Positions 1-29,955 of a stretch of DNA of 64,000 nucleotides are shown here, piece by piece. The DNA comes from Glandiceps talaboti (Eukaryota > Hemichordata > Enteropneusta > Spengelidae). Position 1 is the first letter of the stretch, and every line of letters starts with the position of its first letter. The position numbers and the translations under genes were made by a program. The stretch covers positions 21,757,371 through 21,821,370 of the forward strand of contig NC_135558.1 in the NCBI RefSeq assembly GCF_964340395.1, in the 5' to 3' direction. Under the pieces are notes generated by a model. That model had not been told where the DNA came from. It ran no database searches and saw nothing but the letters and a program-made list of their open reading frames with translations.

Positions 1-767
1 TATATTTGGTACTATAGGCCATGGGTCTTAAATGTACATATCTGAATAAAGAATGATGGTTCATGGTCACACAAGCAGACAATTAAATCCCTAGAAAATA
101 GTATTCCACAATAGTAAGAAGGTACAGTGTAGTGTACTACCAGCTAGACACAGTCACAGTCAGCAGTAGAGGAGTTTTAGAGACACACTGTCAGTGTATG
201 TGTATTTAAATATGTTGTCTGTGTGTCCAATCTTACATCAGAGTTGAGAGGTCACTGTATTATATGACTAGACTGAGTGTCTGTGCTGCCAAGCATGTAA
301 GGGCTGAATCTTTCCAGATAGTTATATGTTCAATGTAAATGTCCAAGAGAACTTTTATACATGTATACATTATAACATATGTTCAATGTAATTGTCTTAT
401 ATACATGTACATGAACCTTTTACAGTCAAATTTGAATATGCATGTCCCAGAGAAGTCAAGTCTAAACTTTGTTAAAAGTAAAGTATCAAAAAATGTCATA
501 TTAGATGGAAAAACATTTGCCTTCTGAGGGTTTATCTTGTTCAATTTTGTTATAAGGTTGTATTTTTTTATCATTTTATGTTGATATTGAACTAGTCTAT
601 GGCTATTCACCTGTATACCCAATTCAAAGGGGAAACAAATACATTGTATGTATTATACATGTACTGTATGCTGAATCAAAGGTTTGACAAAAAATTGTGT
701 AGAGACACACATTCACATATTCCATGTAATTTATTAGGCTCCCTAAGGGGATGCTATCACAGTGGGC

Positions 768-1730
<963 letters not shown>

Positions 1731-2889
1731 AGTATTTTTAAACCTATATTAAATAAAAAAAAAGAATAAGTTTTTGAGACTGAAAGGGAACATGGCCGTA
1801 TATGAAGTAGTGTTTTTTCTTCTTGATTTTAGAATCCTAATTAATTGTCCATAATTCTAAGAGGAAAGAACATTTGTGTGAAAAACTATTTAAAATATTA
1901 AATTGTCATTTTGTTGAGAAAAATAAATGCATCCCTGCATGGAATTCAAGGTTTCTGTAAAGTTGGCAAGATGCCAAGATATGAGACAAGGTCAGTTTAT
2001 CCTTGTGGAGCTATAAATAGAGAATGTGGATAGGCATGGATAAAGTACAGAATACATCCTGTTTACAACAAAGTAGGTCAGTATACAGTTTGTTGTTGTC
2101 AATCATCATGACTGCTTGCCACTGAGGGGAGTGAGTTATGGTGTTACCATGGTAGCAGGAAGAGTGACCTACCATGTTATTTGTAGTACCCAATGTTCAC
2201 TCATGATCCATTTTGACATTTGAAATGGAAATGTTAATCCCTCTGCAAACGTTTATTATACAATGTAGACTGTTGTGGGTTGTACGTGTGCTCTGCCATG
2301 TTTTGTTGGTGCTACAAGGAGAGAGATGCAAATACTGCAAGCAAAATACACTAACAAAACATGACATTTTGATGGGCTAACATTTGTACAACAAAGGGTA
2401 CTGTTTTTTAGTATGTGTGTATTTGGAAATAGAACATGAAAGTATCTGTACACTATACAATTCTATTATAATTTACAAATGTATATGTGGCCGCGTTAAG
2501 TCAAATATTGAATGGATAAAATAGTTTGCCTTTACTTCAATACAGTCAATCATTGATCAGTAGTTGGCTTGGTGTATAAAGGTTGCACTCTTTACAATTA
2601 CACAGATATTCGATATTGATCTTTGCAAATTTATTATGATTATTATTATGAAAACTTTTACAGACACATAGTCCAGAGAAGAACAAAAACACACCACAAA
2701 ACAGCTTAAATATTACAAAGCATCAAAATACAAACAGCAAAATATTACAAAAGGTATTTTAAAAGAAAAAAAATTGATGTAAAATCTTCAGCCAGTGCAT
2801 CTGAAGCCCACCAAGCTGTATATCACATGTATCATCACAATGCCAGATATAATTGTGTTTAACTGATATTTATAGGTCAAGTCAGAGCC

Positions 2890-2983
2890 CATTAACTTAA
2901 AATAATTGGACACTCTTGGGTAAAGTGCTGAGGACAAAATAATGAAGCTTTTCCCAAGAGTGTCCGATTATTTTCAGTTAATG
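2890..2983. repeat. 31-bp-arm hairpin
   Basis: Arms 2890-2920 and 2953-2983 are reverse complements at 29 of 31 positions (CATTAACTTAAAATAATTGG versus CCGATTATTTTCAGTTAATG at the outer ends), with a 32-nt loop. It could be a folded RNA or a small foldback element. Confidence 0.85.
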
Positions 2984-3429
2984 TACTATAACAAAATTAT
3001 ACTTAGAATTTGAGGAGTTTTTAGGTTTTCCACCAGAAAGTCAACCTTTTTATCTACCACTCTGTTGTGTAACCTCCTACCCATTATCAGGTTAATTAGA
3101 AAATTCACTATAAAAATCCCATCCCACATATCTCTGCCAAATAGTCCTACATTGTATGTTTTCCCTAAAAGTTCAGTGTGAAATCCATTAACCTGGCAAA
3201 GACTTGTACAGTAACAAAGTTACAGTCGCAATTCGAACAGTATTACCATTATTACCCACCCATAGCTGTTACTAACCCTGGTGCACATATGCATTGTCAT
3301 GTCAGTGCACAAATTCTATATGGAAACCTGCTTTCTGCACAATTCACTTTGGAGTAAAGTGGTTATAGAGCATGTCTTTGGACAGATAGGTACAGAACTA
3401 GAAGTACCGGTACTGTGTTCAGGACTCTC

Positions 3430-3481
3430 CAAGGTGAACTGAACTGTAGTGTTGTAGGCATCGAGCGGTGTAGACTGTCCA

Positions 3482-3570
<89 letters not shown>

Positions 3571-3793
3571 GTGTGTGTGTGTGCGCGGGTGTGGACAACT
3601 TAAAAATAGCCAGACTGATTGCCTTGGTACTTGGTGGGGACATTACTTTTGGTGTCTAGTTGGGAAATTGTTCAAAGCAAAATGATCGCATCACAGGTGT
3701 GTGATTAGCAAAACTGAACTGAACTGAAGATTCAGTCGTGTTATACACTGTAAGCATGGTGCGGTGTCTGTCCGTCTGTGTGTGTGTCTGTCC

Positions 3794-3847
<54 letters not shown>

Positions 3848-5730
3848 GCACGTGCGTGTGCACGTGCGTGCGTGTTTTAATCTCAAAAACCGCCTGACCA
3901 ATTGCCTTGGTATTTGATGGGGAGATTATTTTTGGTGTCTGGTTGGGAAACTGTTCAAAGGAAAATGATCACATCACAGATGTGTGATTTGGGTAAAAAA
4001 ATGTCATTTTTGGTAAAAACAAAACTAAAAACAACTCTAAAATTACTAGGCAGATTGGCATGAAATTTGGTGGGAACGTTCTTAGGGGTGAGTAAATTAA
4101 GATTCGTTCATGATATGATGATTCCCCTTAGTAATATGCAAATTAGGGCTAAAAATGTGTGTTTTGGTCAAAAACCTATAATTCCAAAACTACTGAGCAG
4201 ATTGAGCTGAAATTCAACAGGGATGCATTTGTGGGTGTATAGATAAAGAAATATAAAGCATATAATGATCTCATTGGTAATATGCAAATTAGCTCTAAAA
4301 ATGTGAATTTTGGTAGAAAATTTGTATTTCAAAAAGTATGTGGTCAATGAAACTGAAACTTGGTGAGATGTTTTTAAAAGTGTTATTCTGCAGATTTTCA
4401 AAATATTTTGACACAATTGGCCCTAGCAACTATGACCACACCCCTCGCAACAACCAAATGGCAGTATATTTTGGTCAAATAAGAACATCATCTGGTAGGC
4501 AAGTGAGTAAACATTCAAAAAATGTATGCAAATAATTCTAGCAACCATGACCACGCTCATAGCAACAGCCAAACATGTATTTCACAAAGATAACAACAGT
4601 GATTCTTAGACAAGTGAACAAACATTCAAAAAGTGTATGCAAATATTCAAAACGTATGTAAATTTGCCTAGCAACAAGACCACGCCAATAGCAACAGCCA
4701 AATAATCACGTATATTGCAAAGATAACAAGAATTGAAAGACAAATGAATAAACATTCAAACTAGAAGTAAACTAAAAACACTCCCGGTCTGAGATATCAT
4801 TTTAGCACATTCCTGGGGTATATGTAGTGAACTGTATATTCACATTCTGTAGGCGAAGTGTATCATGGAGTTGGCTGGATTATTACATAATAGTGTCATT
4901 TCCTTCAAGTCCAAAGTCTGCTTCAAGATCAAATACAACAAGTGATTTTATACTAAAGGGCTTTACTGTGTGTAGCAACATTGAAAAACATTACAGTGAA
5001 ACAAGCCAAGACATAAAATAACGAATTTGAATCTTTAGTATGCCTTCCCATACCTTTGGAAAGGAAATATCAATATCTGAGAGTACAAAAAACCTGTATG
5101 AGTATGTAATAAAATAAGTAGTTGACTTGCTAGCTGGATCTACACACACATGGTGTCATTTCTTTCAAGACCAAAGTCTGCCACAAGATCAAATACAAGT
5201 GAGACATAAAGACTGATTAGGACTGACTGGGTGCCTACTATTAAAAGGTCTTCACTAAGTGTCATTTATTAAGCAAATTATCATTAATTATGTAAGCCAT
5301 GTCCACCAAAAACTAATCAGCACTAAGTTACAGCCTGATGATACCACATAGTAAATTGCAAAACATTTGCTTTAGTAGTTCTTGAGATATTAGTGGAACA
5401 AAAATTCTGCACAGACAGGCAGACAGACAGACAGATATCGCCACAGCATTACCTCCCATACAGGAGCTAATGATCACATATATTGTGAAGATAACAAGAA
5501 GATTAATAGACAAATGAATAAACGTTCAAAGATGTATGCAAATATATCTAGCAACATGACCACGCCCATAACAACAGCCAAATGATCGCATATATCGCAA
5601 AGATAGCAACATGGTTAGATAGGCAACTGGATAGTCATTCAGCAAATGAACACCTATTGTTAGCATGGACTAGCATATGGATAAACATGTTTAAAAACTG
5701 TACAGTTGTGCTACAACGCCATTGGTTGTA
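3430..5730 (+). mobile_element. Dispersed element A, copies 2-3 (nested or tandem)
   Basis: Two successive heads with (TG)n tracts (3485-3590 and 3779-3870), one body, and the end CAGTTGTGCTACAACGCC near 5702-5720. About 700 bp of other sequence (4760-5475) interrupts the body, including a 50-bp direct repeat (4885-4935 and 5153-5200). Confidence 0.6.
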
Positions 5731-6714
5731 TTTTTAAAAATAAATCAGTGAAAATCTCAGCGAGCATTGCCTGTTTATGTATTTGGCATATACACGAGAT
5801 GTAAATTAAAAAAAGAATACTTTACCAATATTAGATAGGAAAAAGCCAACATCCCATTAATGCAACATAAAAAATCTATGAAAATGGCCCATTTTAGAGC
5901 TAAAATGTTGTCATTTCAAGTCCTGAGTGAAATTGTGTATATCAGTCCGATTCTGATTGAACCAGGAAAACCAAACATTGATAGGTCAGGGGTTGGATAA
6001 TTACCATAGGATTATATTAGCATCTGGGTATCTCTCGATAACATACAAAGTTGGATTAAACTTCGCATGTAGGATAATAGTCTGAATGAGATGCCGAGTG
6101 ATGTCAAAGATGATGTATCAATAAATATTCATGAGAGATCACGGCCGATTACATGTAAGTTCAGTCGCATGTAGAAGTAGCTCTGTGTACAGCGAATCAC
6201 ATCGACAGAGTAAGGTGTTGTTTACTTGGCTTTTCAGTCATAACATTGTGGGAATTCGAAAGTGTTGTTATGCAATGTGTAAGATTTTTTTTTGTGTCTG
6301 GAATCATAATTCTTGTGTTTATTCTGGTAAGGATCAGGAACATTGGAATATCTTTTTCTTCTTCCTGACTGTGCTTTGCATGCTGACAAACAGACAATTG
6401 ACATATGTAAATGAAAATTTCGAAGTCGATCTCACCCAAAACACTTCACTGAGTGTTGGATTACATTGGAATCAGTTGAGTCCATCACTAAGCAATTACT
6501 TTAAGTGATAGTTGATAACGTCAGAGCCCCAGACAAATAGGAAAAGTAGTAGTGAACATGTGACTTTATCAGCTGCAAATAAAAGGATGATAATTGCTAT
6601 TGAGAGAACTAGACACATGTAAACAACATGAAAAGAGGACAAAGTGACTTGAATTTGTAACGTCCTTGGCCATTCTGTTTATGGCATTACCTCATTCTTC
6701 TCCAAAGGCTTTGG

Positions 6715-6738
6715 GTTGCTATTATAATGGGGTCCGTG

Positions 6739-6770
<32 letters not shown>

Positions 6771-7025
6771 CGTCCATCTATAAAAACTGTAATATACATA
6801 CATTCCAGTGAAGTTTTTACCCTCATATTAGCAGGTGCAGGCTAACCTCCCACCTCCATCCATCAAAAGGCCAACCATACCACCTCCATCCATCAAAAGG
6901 CCAACCATACCACCTCCATCCATCAAAAGGCCAACCATACATGTACCACCTCCATCCATGACAAGGCCAAACCTACCAGTTCCAACCATCAAAAGGCCAA
7001 CCATACCACCTCCATCCATGACATC
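6715..7025. repeat. TCTG microsatellite and 30-33-bp minisatellite
   Basis: A TCTG tract (6738-6768) lies in a fragment like the one near 60610. It is followed by about six units of ACCTCCATCCATCAAAAGGC (6848-7020). Confidence 0.9.
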
Positions 7026-7439
7026 TACATATACGTTCTATGTTGAATAGTACATGTAATATTACGACTTTGATACCACATACTGTACTATGTTTTATTA
7101 CATGTACATGTCCAAATCATAAAAAAATCTGTGTGAATTTTGAATGTTTAAATGAGATACGTGAAGGGAGACACATGGCATGCACAATTGTGTCAATGCC
7201 TTGTTGCAGTTAGTTGAGTTCAAAGCAAAATTGATAACCTTGGCCTTTGCAAGCCACTTAAATTCAAATGGATGCCATTGGAAATCAATGAATACTTTCA
7301 TGTACAATGAGTGTGGCTTACATTGATATGAACTGGGAATGGTGCCAACTACTATCTGATGAGAAAAGGAAAGATTACGCATGTTGATAAACTGTGTCTG
7401 ATAATTATGCCTGCAAGCATTTCTGTGACCTGATTGAAA

Positions 7440-7690
7440 AGTAGGGTATCAAAACAAAGTTGTCCTGTCTAAAGGCTGCCATACTGATCCCTAGGTACAT
7501 GTAGTAGGACATTAAAACAAAAGATGACCTGTTTTAAAGACTGCCATACTCTGACCCCTAGGTAGTAGGGTACATATTACAACAAGCTGTCTTGTCTAAA
7601 GGCTGTCATACTGATCCCTAGGTACATTTTGTATATGCAATAGGGTATTAAAACAAAGCTGTCTTGTTTTAAAGGCTACCATAGTGATCT
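7440..7690. repeat. Imperfect 70-100-bp repeat
   Basis: Four diverged units sharing TAGGGTATTAAAACAAAGCT and AAAGGCTGCCATACTGATCC. Confidence 0.85.
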
Positions 7691-8119
7691 ACAGACAACT
7701 AGTACTTACACTGTGTTATGTCAACACTGATGTGCAGTGACCTTGCTATTACTATTTGATAAATGACAATACATGAATGTCTGTACTAAGACTTTGCATG
7801 TGAGAAACAAAGAGGTTCGTACATTCCCATGGCTGTATTCAATCAGTGCCATTGACAAGTCTTCCTAAAGGAAATCTATTTCTTTATGGTATTGCTGATT
7901 TAGAGAAAGAAAACCATAAAGATCCAAGTGGACAGAAAATTGAAAATGTTGTTGGAAAATAAAAGTACATGTATGTACTAAGTTGAGAATGTGTTTGATA
8001 CATTGGTAATGATAGAAATGGAATACCATATTATTATAGAACTGTAGAAGTGACCAGACATTCTAGACTAGATGTAAGGACTAACAAAAAAAAATGTTCC
8101 GGTTATGCTCACTTTTAGA

Positions 8120-8206
8120 ACAGGTAGGGTAGGTAGAGTTTTTATTAGGACAACTGAACTACAATGTAGGTTCAGTGGTGCTATAGGCATCGAGTGGTGT
8201 CTTTCC

Positions 8207-8247
<41 letters not shown>

Positions 8248-8290
8248 TGTGTGTGTGTATGTCTATGTATGTGTACGTGTGCATGTGTGT

Positions 8291-8330
<40 letters not shown>

Positions 8331-9290
8331 ACGACTTAATCTCAAAAACTGCCAATCCGATTGCCTTGGTATTTGGTGGGGACATTACTTGTGGGGTCTA
8401 GTTGGGAAATTGTTCAAATGAAAATGATCGCATCAGAGTGTGTGATTTGGGTAAAAAAAATGTGATTTTTGGTCAAAAAACTTAAACTCAAAAACTACTT
8501 GGCAGATTGGTCTGGAATTTGATTGGGATGTTCTTAGGGGTATTTAGATTAAGCATTGTTCATGACATGATGATCCCATTAGTGATATGCAAATTAGGTC
8601 TAAATATGTCTTTTTGGTCTAAAATCAATGTCCAAACAACTGAGCAGATTGGGCTGAAATTTAATGGGGATGCATCTGGGGATGTGTAGATCAAGGTGTT
8701 TTCACAACATGATCCTATTGGAAATATGCAAATTAGGTCTAAAAATCTCAATTTCGGTCAAAATCTTACATCTTGAAAACTTAATGGTGAATGGGGCTGA
8801 CACTTGGTAGGGTTGTTTATGGAGGTGTTTTTCTGCAGATACTGTTCAAAACGTTTTGACAGCTGGCTCTGTTAACCGTGACCATGCCCTTAGCAACAGT
8901 GAATGATGATGCGTATTACATAGATAACAACAGTGATGGGTAGGTATTAAGTGAATAAAGATTTTTAAAATTATTCAAATAGCCTAGCAACAAGACCATG
9001 CCCATAGCAACAGCCAAATGGTGGTGTGTATTACAAAGATGACAAGGTTGGTTACGCAAGTGACTGAAGATTCAAAAAATGTATACAAATATGCTTAGCA
9101 ACAAGGCCATGCCCATAGCAAGTATATATTTCAGATAACAGTAATGGGCAAGCATGCGAATAAAGATTTTAAAAATGTATGCAAATATGCCTAGCAACAA
9201 GACAACTCCCATAGCGACAGCCAAATGAGGATGTGTATCTTATGGAATCTCTTTGAGTTGATACAGTTGTGCTACAATGCCATTGGCGTT
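8120..9290 (+). mobile_element. Dispersed element A, copy 4
   Basis: Head with GGTTCAGTGGTGCTATAGGC, (TG)n at 8207-8330, body with ATGCAAATTAGGTC, and end CAGTTGTGCTACAATGCC at about 9263-9285. One of the most complete copies. Confidence 0.7.
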
Positions 9291-11659
9291 ATTTTGTTAT
9301 TAGGCCTAATGATCAATATTTTAATGTTAATCTTGGTGAATTTGTGAATTTGATGTAGTGTTTGTCTATAAAATGAATAATAGAGGTAGATTCATAATTA
9401 TATCTCAGACAAAATATAGGCCAAATTAATCATGTTAACGTCAGATATTGGTCGTCAGAATGATTGGCCACAAATGACCCTAGCATTAATTGGGGAAGAG
9501 AAGTAACTTACTCAGGCACTCTGACAACCTGGAAACAATTGAGACTTTTCCAAATTATGTCAAAAAGAGGGGGAATCTGGATAGTTGGAAGATAGTGGGA
9601 ACACTAACAAATGACCTTGTCAAGTCAAATAACCAAGTCTGATTTGGCTACTTGTACAACAGTTGACTCAATGCAACAGATGATACAAATGAGGGTTATA
9701 CTAGGGAGTCTAACCCTGTGTTCCTACATGTATCCCTGATATCCCACAATTAAGCCCTAACTCCCTACATGTACATTTGTAGCTTGAAGACAAATGTGTA
9801 TCAATTGTACAGTTGATCTACTGTTCTATAGTCTGGTTATAGTATAGTAAGAGTAGTGTAAATCTGATACAAGGTATATATGCTGTTGACATAGCAGTGT
9901 ATATATAGTGGTTGAAACACAAGTTGTGGACCTATGCCGTACAAGAGCACAATAGTTTTATGAGTGAATGGGTCAATAATCCACTTTCTGTATTCTTAAG
10001 TGGACAAAGGTAACCTTTAAAATGTGGTGTTATGTTTCCTATTGAACTGTACCATCTATTAGTCTTTGACCTTCATGGTCAGAGGTGACCTTGGAAGTGA
10101 AGAGTTTGGGTTAAAGTGTTCGCTTTATCAAATTACACAAACATTCTTAACAACTGTGACCTGTAAATTATTTGTGTCAAGGACTTTATGAAATGTCATT
10201 AAAAGAACCCAGTATATTTTGGCCTTATTACTGATCACAGATTGCCTATACATACATGTAACTAGGAAAATGTGCCAGAATTGATTAATGGCAGATATAC
10301 ATTGTAGTTCCTTTCAATAGTGTAATATTAGAAGACAGGACAGATAGGCTACAAATAGCTGAAGCCTGTACAACAGTATGGATTCATATAGTGAGTGCCA
10401 GCATGGCAAACAAGCAGTGGGGCAAGCTGGGGCAGTGACTAGTACACATGGCAAAAACTGACTGTACCAAGGTGATTGATATGGATGGTTAATCCCATGA
10501 CCTGTGCCCCATGGTCGGTGCCATCTTGAATTCATGGTCTGTGATATATTTCAATGTCTAATTGGAATTGGCGTTTATAGACTGAGTCCTTGTATGACAG
10601 TGGGCTACATACAACTGCCAACATCAGACCATGGACAAAAGAAAAACTGTTACAAACAGGGAAACAAACAACTGAATTGGATAAATAACACTTGGCCCAG
10701 CACGTTGGAAGTACAGATACATGTATTACATTCCATCATTTGATATGAATAGTTCTATGGCCACTTTATATAATATTTTAAATTGACAAACAAATTTCCA
10801 GTTATCCTGACATTTTATATACACATAAAAAGGCCATAAAACAGATCTTACCAAACCATGGTGTGTAATACAAGTCTCTGTACTTCCACCATGCTGAGGC
10901 AAGTGTTATTAATTTGTTTACTTTCCCCTTTGTTACAGGGACAGTCTGATGTCCACAGTTGTACAAATGACTGAACAACAGAAGCTTTATTATATATGTA
11001 TATTGTTCTCTAATGTTTGGAATGTACAATATATCCCATTTTAGTTATGTGACCTATTTTGTACATTGGAGATATTTTGGATAGATTATAACATTTCTAG
11101 AATAAAAACCCAGTAGCCCTTCAGTGACCTTCGTCTTGTATGTAGCTCAGAAGGTTTTAGTTTGTGATAGAGGGCGCTGTAATTATTGAGAAACATGTAT
11201 GTTTTGAAACTTAATGTATACATGTACATGTCCTTGGATATCATTCCACACTGAGTAACGTATTTTCTCCTATTACAACCCCCCCCCCCCCCCACATTGG
11301 TATGACCAACTAACACAACTCAATCTTTGATGTAATATTCTCATTTTATTATACATTCAATGATCAATAATGTTATTGTTAGTTGTTGTTCCAACTTCCA
11401 AGTGAATATTGAAGACACACATACCTACACTCTACATGTATGACAATAAACTTTCTGAAAACCTTTGGTACTTACATTCAATTTCAAATGCACAGAGCAA
11501 CTATCGATAGTATTATAGATGTGTCCTAAAGACCCTATTGTGCTTGGGAAGTATGTGAGGAGAAGAGGTACAGTTTACCACCTGTCAGGGACAATATTTT
11601 TAAGTTACATGTATGTATATGGAAACAACATATGACTTGACGTCCCTGAAGAAGACCTG

Positions 11660-11858
11660 TGAACTCAGGTTGAAAGCTGTGATTTAAGCCATTGTGGTGC
11701 AGTACAAAGTTGACAGGTTGAAAGCTATGATTTAAACCATTGTGGTGCAGTACAAAGTTGACAGGTTGAAAGCTATGATTTAAACCATTGTGGTGCAGTA
11801 CAAAGTTGACAGGTTGAAAGCTGTGATTTAAACCATTGTGGTGCAGTACAAAGTTGAA
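11660..11858. repeat. 48-bp minisatellite
   Basis: Nearly four units of GACAGGTTGAAAGCTATGAT plus a conserved remainder ending GCAGTACAAAGTT, about 90 bp before the first TGFBR3 exon. Confidence 0.92.
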
Positions 11859-11949
11859 TTTGTATCGTTTAAAGCTATTATAGCCTTAAGATGTCTTTTG
11901 AAAGTTATTTGTAATGAAATTAATTAATTTTATATCTTTTGATTTGCAG

Positions 11950-27299
<15,350 letters not shown>

Positions 27300-27468
27300 A
27301 ACACTCCTGAATATTCTTCCCCATTTGGTAACACTCATGGAATGCCAACTGTAGGGTCATTCCATTTTGGGAAGTAGGGATGGTTCTTGGGCATATATTT
27401 GTTTTATATAGAGGCTATGTCCCTCTTCAGGTATTTTCTGTTTGTCAAAGAAGTTAGCTGAAAAACCC

Positions 27469-27474
27469 AATAAA
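27469..27474 (+). promoter_or_regulatory. Possible TGFBR3 polyadenylation signal
   Basis: First AATAAA after the stop codon, 170 nt downstream. Other AATAAA hexamers occur further on (for example near 30718, 33003 and 33126), so longer 3' UTRs are possible. Motif only; no transcript evidence. Confidence 0.35.
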
Positions 27475-27975
27475 ATATAAACACAAAATGTACATAGTTA
27501 GCAATTTGCAGGATTCAGATCAGAGGTACGGTCGCCATATTGGTCAGGTATATGTGAACCTTCTTATCCCTGTAGTTAGGTTTCAAGTTGAGGATGAATC
27601 CATACACAGGATAATGGGGATGGTAAGCAACGTAACAAAAGAGTTGTATCTGGAACTGTACACAGAGATGTGATGTAAATGAACCCAATGCCAGGATTAA
27701 TTCCTTGTCCAAGCTCAGGGACTCAGGAAAGCATCATCTCTATATTGGATCTCAAGGAAAACAAATAGGGAGATTTCATTGGCAGAATCATGGGCATGGA
27801 TGTGACGGATGGGGTGGGGTGGGGTGGGGTGGGTGGGGCAGAATTTTAAGTCTATAAACAATCTGCAGACATATACCTCAGTTTGTTACATGTATTTAAT
27901 GTGAGAATGTGAAACTTTTTATAAAAGATTAAGTGAGGGAACTTTAGGCAATTTAGCAATGTACACTCTGTTTTT

Positions 27976-28336
27976 GTACAACTGACTGTTCAGTAGTGCT
28001 AATGGTAAATTGTTTGTCTGTATGTGTGTGTGTGTGTGTGTGTGCTTGTGCACACATGCATGTGTGCATTTGTTTACTGGAAATTAAAGTGAAGGTCTCT
28101 AGCAACCATCACATTACCAAGATAATTGATTTTGAGGAAAGGGAAATGGCTAGTATATGTGTATAGGCATGCTTGAAATGGATACTACATGTATATAGGC
28201 ATGCTTGAAAATAAACATTCCATGATTGTTGCCGAAACCCTAGCAAAATATAAGAGTGGCAATATCTACAAACATAAGATGAGAGAATAAATGAATGAAT
28301 TTTACTAGGGTCAGATGTGCTACTATGCCGTTGACG
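27976..28336 (+). mobile_element. Dispersed element A, short diverged copy
   Basis: Head ACAACTGACTGTTCAGTAGTG, short TG tract and end GATGTGCTACTATGCCGTTG, in the TGFBR3 3' region. Confidence 0.5.
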
Positions 28337-28837
28337 TAGTTATTTTTCTTATACAAGTTTCAGTCTGCATGTATTGTTTTTCTTCATTAAAATGTTGATC
28401 AGGGGAGATGCGTAAAGCATTGTTTAATAGACTTTGACACATTTAACAAGTTAAAGGATACTAAGTGAAACACAGGTCCCGTATTGTCTACCTCAAGAAG
28501 GTCTTTTAGACTGTACAGTATAGTTATGAATTCCACCAAGGAAGATGCAGCTTATATGTGTATAGACACAAGCCACAAAGTAGAATGGCATATAGAAATG
28601 TTAGATTAAAATGACACCTGCTAAATAGAAAATAGAATCTCTACTCCCATTCTAGATGATAGAAAATAGAATCTCTACTCCCATTCTAGATGATGCCAAA
28701 TTTTGTGTCCCCGTGGCAACAGATTTGCAGCTGAGGATATCAGGAATATGTTCATTTTTTTCAAAAGTCAGATAATTTAATTTTACAACAAAGGTCAGAA
28801 AGTGTCTGACATATTTCAACATTGAGGGTGCCATCAC

Positions 28838-29261
28838 CAGGGGTGCATTTGATTTACCAATCACAATCATGATTTAGTATATGAATTTGACCAATCACAA
28901 TCACGATTGGTAATCACAGTAATCTTGCCCCAAACCACCATATCATTGATGTAATTACAAGATGGCCGACATCATAATGATATTGCAGAGGTCAGAGGTC
29001 ATGCATATAGCTGAGGAGCAAAATTGCAATGACTAAAAATATGATATGACCAAGCTGTGAATGATCGAACTGGTAATTTGAAAAAAAAAAACAATTATTG
29101 TAATGTCTTATGTAAAAATTAAATGATTCACTGTTTGGAAATTTGTCAAAATGTGTGGAATTATAAGCATATAAAATAATCATGTTTTGTTTACAACCTC
29201 ATTTACAGAAATGATGTCAGATAATTCAAAATCATGATTGTGCCAATCAAATGCACCCCAG
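28838..29261. mobile_element. Small inverted-repeat element (MITE-like)
   Basis: Left end CAGGGGTGCATTTGATT with CAATCATGATT; right end AATCATGATTG with AATCAAATGCACCCCAG. The arms are about 30 bp with a 7-bp insertion in the left one. The CAGGGG start recalls hAT-type ends, but no clear 8-bp target duplication is seen. The interior is non-coding. Confidence 0.55.
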
Positions 29262-29769
29262 TTATTTTAACTTTAAAGGCATACCTACCCAAAATGCTGT
29301 CATCTCATTTTGATATTCTGACCTGTGTTGTATCTTTCAAAGCAGTATTGAATACCTTGAGGCAGCTGAAGATGTTGAGTGATAGAATGTTTTTTAACAG
29401 AACTGAATTTTTTAAAGGAGTATTGCATTATGGGATATCTGATTCATTGATTCTGAAAACTGTGGATCAGTTTGTAAACAGAAATTGTGATAGATTGCGA
29501 GTCAGTTTGTAGACGGTGGGGGCATAAATGGTGGCCAATGATTAATATTGTGTAAAGGATCAACATACATATAATACAATGCTATATTTACATTATATTG
29601 TCATTTGATACTTCTACTCTCAACTGTAAATTCATAGTACGCTAAATGCTGCACTACATGAAATTCCAAAACGAGTGTCGTTACTCAAATTTGTCATCAT
29701 CTTTTGATAAAAATTGAGCTGCACTTCAAGAAGTGTTGAATTGATAGTGTTGTATCTTATTGTCATATT

Positions 29770-29955
29770 TAGCCAATCAGCTGTTGTTCCGAACTAAAAG
29801 TATTTGCCATCAGCCAATCAGTTGTTCTGAACTAAGACTATTTTCCATCAGCCAATCATCTGTTGTTCCGAACTAAAACTATTTTCCATCAGCCAATCAT
29901 CTGTTGTTCTGAACTAAAACTATTTACTATCAGCCAATCAGCTGTTCAGAACCAA
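29770..29955. repeat. 41-bp minisatellite with CCAAT cores
   Basis: Four to five units of CAGCCAATCATCTGTTGTTC plus GAACTAAAACTATTTTC, in the TGFBR3 3' region. Confidence 0.88.

Noticed and set aside
6131-6508. 125-residue open frame as a possible first exon of TGFBR3
   Set aside because: There is a hydrophobic stretch, but no similarity to betaglycan and no convincing donor in phase.
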